Origin: JBCCGE01 sp039029455
Lineage (GTDB): Bacteria > Pseudomonadota > Gammaproteobacteria > Arenicellales > Poriferihabitantaceae
Length of the DNA stretch: 64,000 nucleotides
Assembly (NCBI GenBank): GCA_039029455.1
Contig: JBCCGE010000004.1
Span: forward strand, 13,736 to 77,735
Direction: 5' to 3'
Positions 60,949 to 64,000 of the stretch are shown piece by piece. The notes below the pieces were generated by a model. That model saw only the letters and a program-made list of their open reading frames with translations. It ran no database searches and was not told where the DNA came from. The translations under genes and the position numbers were made by a program. How positions within the stretch are numbered: the first letter of the stretch is position 1; every line of letters starts with the position of its first letter.

Positions 60949-62109
60949 TTGAAACGAACCAACGTTTCGATTGATACCCAGGTTATACACGCGGGGGAAC
61001 CGAATCCCCGCATTGGCGGGGCGGTTTCAGTTCCTGTCTTTCAGTCATCGACATTCGAGTCCAGCAGTGCATCGGATTATCACTCCATTCCGTATCTGAG
61101 GCTGAATAACTCACCCAATCACATTGCGTTACACGAAAAGCTGGCGTCACTGGAAAATACAGAGTCTGGTCTGGTGACCTCCAGCGGGATGGCCGCGATT
61201 TCGACAGCGTTGCTGTCGGTTTTAAAGAGTGGTGACCATTTAATTGCGCAGACCGGACTGTATGGAGGAACGCATACTTTTCTGGTTCACGATCTGACCC
61301 AGCTCGGTATTGAAGTTGACCTTGTCGATATGAGCGATATATCGAATCTTGAAAATTCGTTCAAGCCGAACACGCGCGCAATCTACGTCGAGAGTATGAC
61401 CAACCCTAAGCTGAACGTGATTGCGCTTGACGAGGTTGTGGCTCGGGCGCGGTCCAGGGAAATTGTGACGCTAATCGACAACACATTACCCTCTCCGGTG
61501 AATTTCAGACCTGCAGAAATGGGGTTCGATCTTGTTTGTCACAGCTGTACCAAGTATCTCAACGGACATTCAGATATCGTGGCCGGTGCGATTCTGGGGC
61601 GCGCAGAGCTGATATCTGACGCCAAGCGAAAGCTCGATCACTTCGGTGCAACTCTGGATCCGCACGCCTGTTTTTTGTTGCATCGAGGACTCAAGACATT
61701 GCCGCTTCGCGTGCGTCAGCAAAATTCCAACGCGTTGGCGTTAGCCGAGATGCTGTCGACCCACAACAAAGTTCTCGCCGTTCACTATGCCGGACTCGAG
61801 CATCACCCAGATCATGTGCGGGCAAGTAAATGGTTCTCTGGTTATGGTGGTTTGCTGAGTTTTGACCACGCGGGAGGGGCTGAGGGCGCTCATGAATTCG
61901 TCAAACGACTGAAGTTGGCCGTCGAAGCTGTCAGTCTTGGTGGTGTCGAGACGCTGGTGACTTTACCGGCGGAGTCCTCACACTCGGGGATGTCGCCGGC
62001 GGAGCGTGTCCGGGCGGGTATTGACGCCGGACTCATCCGTGTTGCGGTTGGTGTTGAAGGTATTGAAGATTTAGTGAGCGATTTCAAACAGGCCCTTTCC
62101 GGTGGCTGA
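60949..62109 (+). CDS. PLP-dependent cystathionine-lyase-type enzyme (MetC/MGL family)
   Basis: 386 residues from a TTG with a strong GGAGG eight bases upstream. PLP lysine is Lys202 in HSCTKYLNGHSDI; YLRLNNSPNH (residues 49-58) holds the phosphate-binding tyrosine and arginine; VTSSGMAAIS follows. The methionine gamma-lyase active-site Cys is replaced by Gly107 (LYGGT), so MGL is less likely; cystathionine beta-lyase (MetC) or a related C-S lyase is the best guess. It overlaps DUF2797 by eight bases. Confidence 0.87.
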   Translation: MKRTNVSIDTQVIHAGEPNPRIGGAVSVPVFQSSTFESSSASDYHSIPYLRLNNSPNHIALHEKLASLENTESGLVTSSGMAAISTALLSVLKSGDHLIAQTGLYGGTHTFLVHDLTQLGIEVDLVDMSDISNLENSFKPNTRAIYVESMTNPKLNVIALDEVVARARSREIVTLIDNTLPSPVNFRPAEMGFDLVCHSCTKYLNGHSDIVAGAILGRAELISDAKRKLDHFGATLDPHACFLLHRGLKTLPLRVRQQNSNALALAEMLSTHNKVLAVHYAGLEHHPDHVRASKWFSGYGGLLSFDHAGGAEGAHEFVKRLKLAVEAVSLGGVETLVTLPAESSHSGMSPAERVRAGIDAGLIRVAVGVEGIEDLVSDFKQALSGG

Positions 62110-62947
62110 ATCGCCGGCGTCTTCCGCCGAAGTCACCGGTGTAGTCCGAAAAATGAAGATACTTGACACTTCTCCGGTATCTTACCAACTTCCGCTGGGT
62201 GATCAGTTAATCGAGATCGACAAAAGCATTGGTCAGTCAATCAGTCTTTCACATACCGGCAATATCTTTTGTATTGCCTGCGGCAGAAAATCCAAGAAGA
62301 GTTTTTCTCAGGGGCACTGTTTCCCCTGTTTCAGGCGACTGGCGTCGTGCGATCTATGTGTGATGAAACCAGAGACATGCCATCACCATCTTGGCACCTG
62401 TCGCGACGAAAACTGGGCACAGACTCACTGCATGACGCCGCACTATGTGTACCTGGCAAACTCATCCGGACTTAAAGTCGGCATTACTCGCGAGAATCAA
62501 TTGCCGACCCGTTGGTTTGATCAGGGTGCCTCTCAGGGCATACCGATGTTTAAGGTGTCCAGCAGGCGCTATTCGGGAATGGTCGAACATGCACTCAAAG
62601 GTTTTGTTTCTGATCGTACTGACTGGCGGAAGATGCTCAAAGGCGGCGCTGAACCGTTGAATCTGTCTGCACTGGCGGATGAACTGGTTGGGCAGGCGCA
62701 ATCTGAATTGGAACGATTGAATGACCTTTATCCGGACATAGACCTTGCACGTCTGGACACTGAGCAAAAGGAAATTGAATTTCCTGTCGAGAGTTATCCG
62801 GAGAAGGTTATCAGCCACAATCTCGACAAGTCTCCAGTCATTGAGGGCAGACTGGACGGCATCAAGGGGCAGTATCTTATTTTTGACTCCGTCGTAATCA
62901 ACATGCGCAAGTACGCAGGTTACGAATTAACCTTCAAACCTCTTTAA
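62102..62947 (+). CDS. DUF2797 zinc-finger-like protein with GIY-YIG-like motif
   Basis: 281 residues from a GTG overlapping the lyase gene; the N-terminus VTGVVRKMKILDTSPVSYQLPLGDQL matches the family start, which is why this upstream codon is preferred to the ATG at 62153. A Cys-rich block (CIACGRKSKKSFSQGHCFPCFRRLASCDLC, then CHHH, CRDENW) is followed by HYVYLANSSGLKVGITRENQLPTRW, which resembles the GIY-YIG nuclease strand arrangement (Y-x-Y...GLKVGITR). No function is known for the family. Confidence 0.85.
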   Translation: MAESPASSAEVTGVVRKMKILDTSPVSYQLPLGDQLIEIDKSIGQSISLSHTGNIFCIACGRKSKKSFSQGHCFPCFRRLASCDLCVMKPETCHHHLGTCRDENWAQTHCMTPHYVYLANSSGLKVGITRENQLPTRWFDQGASQGIPMFKVSSRRYSGMVEHALKGFVSDRTDWRKMLKGGAEPLNLSALADELVGQAQSELERLNDLYPDIDLARLDTEQKEIEFPVESYPEKVISHNLDKSPVIEGRLDGIKGQYLIFDSVVINMRKYAGYELTFKPL

Positions 62948-62997
62948 AGAGATTTTTAATTGTCCGAAATGGCGATGTCTGCAGTAATTGTCCCGTC

Positions 62998-63900
62998 ATG
63001 CAAATCACAATAAAACACCTGCAGGCATTTGTGTGGGTTGTTGATCTCGGAAGTTTCCGTGGCGCAGCGGATCGACTAAACACCACCCAGCCCAACATTT
63101 CAGCACGTATAGCGTCTCTGGAGGAGTCCTTGGGCGTTACCCTGATGTCGCGAGATGCCGGTTCAGTTCGACTCACCGCGCAGGGTGAAAAAATGCTTGT
63201 TCACGCGCGTACTGTTCTGAAAACCCTGGATGACCTGGTCGATGCTGCCAATCAGGAATCCCTGCTCGATGATGTACTTCGCCTCGGTGTCACGGAGATG
63301 ATTGTTCATACCTGGTTGGGTGATTTCCTGCGGCGACTGAAGGACAGGTTTCCTCAAATGTCCGTTGAGCTGACCGTCGACCTGTCCGCGCGTCTGGACG
63401 AGTTGTTTTCACAAAAAGCGATCGACCTGTCGCTGCAAAGTGGCGCGTTTGACGATCGAGCCGACGGCTTCGTAGATCTGGGCACGTATCCGTATATATG
63501 GATTGCGTCACCCGAGCTCGGTTTGCAAAAACCGAATCTGAATATAAATGAACTGACTGAATTTCCTTTGCTTACGCACGCGCGCGACACGGAACCGTAC
63601 AGGCAGTTGAGTGAGCACTTTCGTCACCAAAAGCGAACTGTTCGGCTGGTCCCTTCCAGCAATCTGGCGGCGTGTATTCAGATGGCTCTTGATGGATATG
63701 GATCTGCGGCGGTGCCATCTGCCATGGTTCAGGAAGAGATCAGAGAGGGTCACCTGGTTGGACTCGACTACAGGTGGACACCTGACAACCTCGCGTTTTC
63801 AGCTCGTTATGACTCAGACTGGGCGGCGCACTATGTCAGAAAAGCCGCAGAGCTTGCCGGTAGGGTGTCTGCGGAATTTCGGGCCGGGTTTGAAAGCTAA
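62998..63900 (+). CDS. LysR-family transcriptional regulator
   Basis: 300 residues. The N-terminal helix-turn-helix reads LQAFVWVVDLGSFRGAADRLNTTQPNISARIASLEESLGVTLMSRDAG, textbook LysR; the C-terminal periplasmic-binding-like sensor starts near 90 (LRLGVTEMIVHTWLGDFLRRLKDRFPQMSVELTVD). It follows DUF2797 by 50 bases and is the last gene before the AT-rich end; targets and coinducer are unknown. Confidence 0.93.
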   Translation: MQITIKHLQAFVWVVDLGSFRGAADRLNTTQPNISARIASLEESLGVTLMSRDAGSVRLTAQGEKMLVHARTVLKTLDDLVDAANQESLLDDVLRLGVTEMIVHTWLGDFLRRLKDRFPQMSVELTVDLSARLDELFSQKAIDLSLQSGAFDDRADGFVDLGTYPYIWIASPELGLQKPNLNINELTEFPLLTHARDTEPYRQLSEHFRHQKRTVRLVPSSNLAACIQMALDGYGSAAVPSAMVQEEIREGHLVGLDYRWTPDNLAFSARYDSDWAAHYVRKAAELAGRVSAEFRAGFES

Positions 63901-63949
63901 ACCAGAAAAACAGTCTGTGTGCACGGGCCCTGGTTCAGGTCAGTCTTGA

Positions 63950-64000
63950 GATAAAATCAAAATAAATTATCTAATAAATATAATAAAATAATTAACTTAA
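63950..64000. other. Strongly AT-rich tail at the window end
   Basis: From about 63950 to the end nearly every base is A or T (tracts such as AATAAATATAATAAAATAATT). No gene is visible. The switch is abrupt after the LysR gene; it may be a promoter/leader region or a junction with other DNA. Confidence 0.5.

Noticed and set aside
1..64000. Phage-defence, CRISPR, integron or biosynthetic cluster
   Set aside because: No repeat array, cas, restriction, toxin, integrase or multi-domain synthase genes were seen; nearly all genes are housekeeping or ordinary transport and metabolism.

Overview
The window is an ordinary, densely coded stretch of chromosome from a gammaproteobacterium. The evidence is a FimV-type polar hub protein, a yafS-like/rnhA/dnaQ block, separate yciA, yciB and yciI homologues, the YdbH-YnbE-YdbL envelope complex, a SohB/GlnS operon, YjgR, and a proteobacterial NudC and Fpr. 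By eye the base composition is close to balanced (about half G+C, not computed). A large TRAP uptake system, a phytanoyl-CoA-dioxygenase-like oxygenase, a DmdB-like acyl-CoA ligase and an ETF-ubiquinone oxidoreductase suggest a heterotroph living on organic acids and lipids, plausibly marine. I cannot fix the order or family. There is no rRNA, tRNA, CRISPR array, prophage or intact insertion sequence.

Layout. 1-6.4 kb: 5'-truncated fimV, convergent trpBA, and divergent metZ behind a leader with a terminator-like hairpin. 6.5-12 kb: an unusual exported protein with a W-TKPIV...LPAHA N-terminus, the glnS-sohB-gamma-carbonic-anhydrase operon, and dapE. 12-18 kb: a polar amino-acid ABC importer (ATPase, binding protein, two permeases) running by overlapping codons into a yafS-like methyltransferase, rnhA, dnaQ and a DUF455 ferritin-like gene. 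18-23 kb: yciB-yciI, a deoxynucleoside kinase whose stop codon lies in the target duplication of a 161-bp IS5-type MITE, then two hotdog thioesterases, an acyl-CoA ligase and dut. 23-33 kb: two unrecognised genes, glyoxalase II, an HD hydrolase with a YpeA acetyltransferase, a phosphatase/amidotransferase pair, dapA-purL and two small DUF genes. 33-43.5 kb: an acidic exported protein, ETF-QO, argD, a PhyH-family oxygenase, and the argB-typA-nudC-fpr run. 43.5-48 kb: metK-ahcY behind a perfect 22-bp palindrome, and a Sel1/SH3 exported protein. 48-54 kb: a TRAP transporter with enlarged membrane subunits next to a SABATH-type carboxyl methyltransferase. 54-59 kb: folE-xni-ydbH-ynbE-ydbL plus a 59-residue two-helix membrane protein. 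59-64 kb: DUF937, YjgR ATPase, a cystathionine-lyase-type gene, DUF2797 and a LysR regulator, ending in a very AT-rich tail.

How the genes work together. Methionine and SAM metabolism recurs at three places (metZ, metC-like, metK-ahcY), and several methyltransferases would consume the SAM. Lysine/diaminopimelate (dapA, dapE), arginine (argB, argD), tryptophan (trpA, trpB) and purine (purL) genes are scattered and not clustered by pathway. Both binding-protein transporters carry a strong terminator between the binding-protein gene and its permease genes, a layout that would give excess receptor.

I found no clear new multi-gene system. The observations most worth a second look are the SABATH methyltransferase beside the TRAP system, the LPAHA exported protein, the snap-back MITE at a stop codon, the metK palindrome, the metZ leader, the short gene attached to ydbH-ynbE-ydbL, and the unrecognised gene pair at 23.0-23.8 kb.
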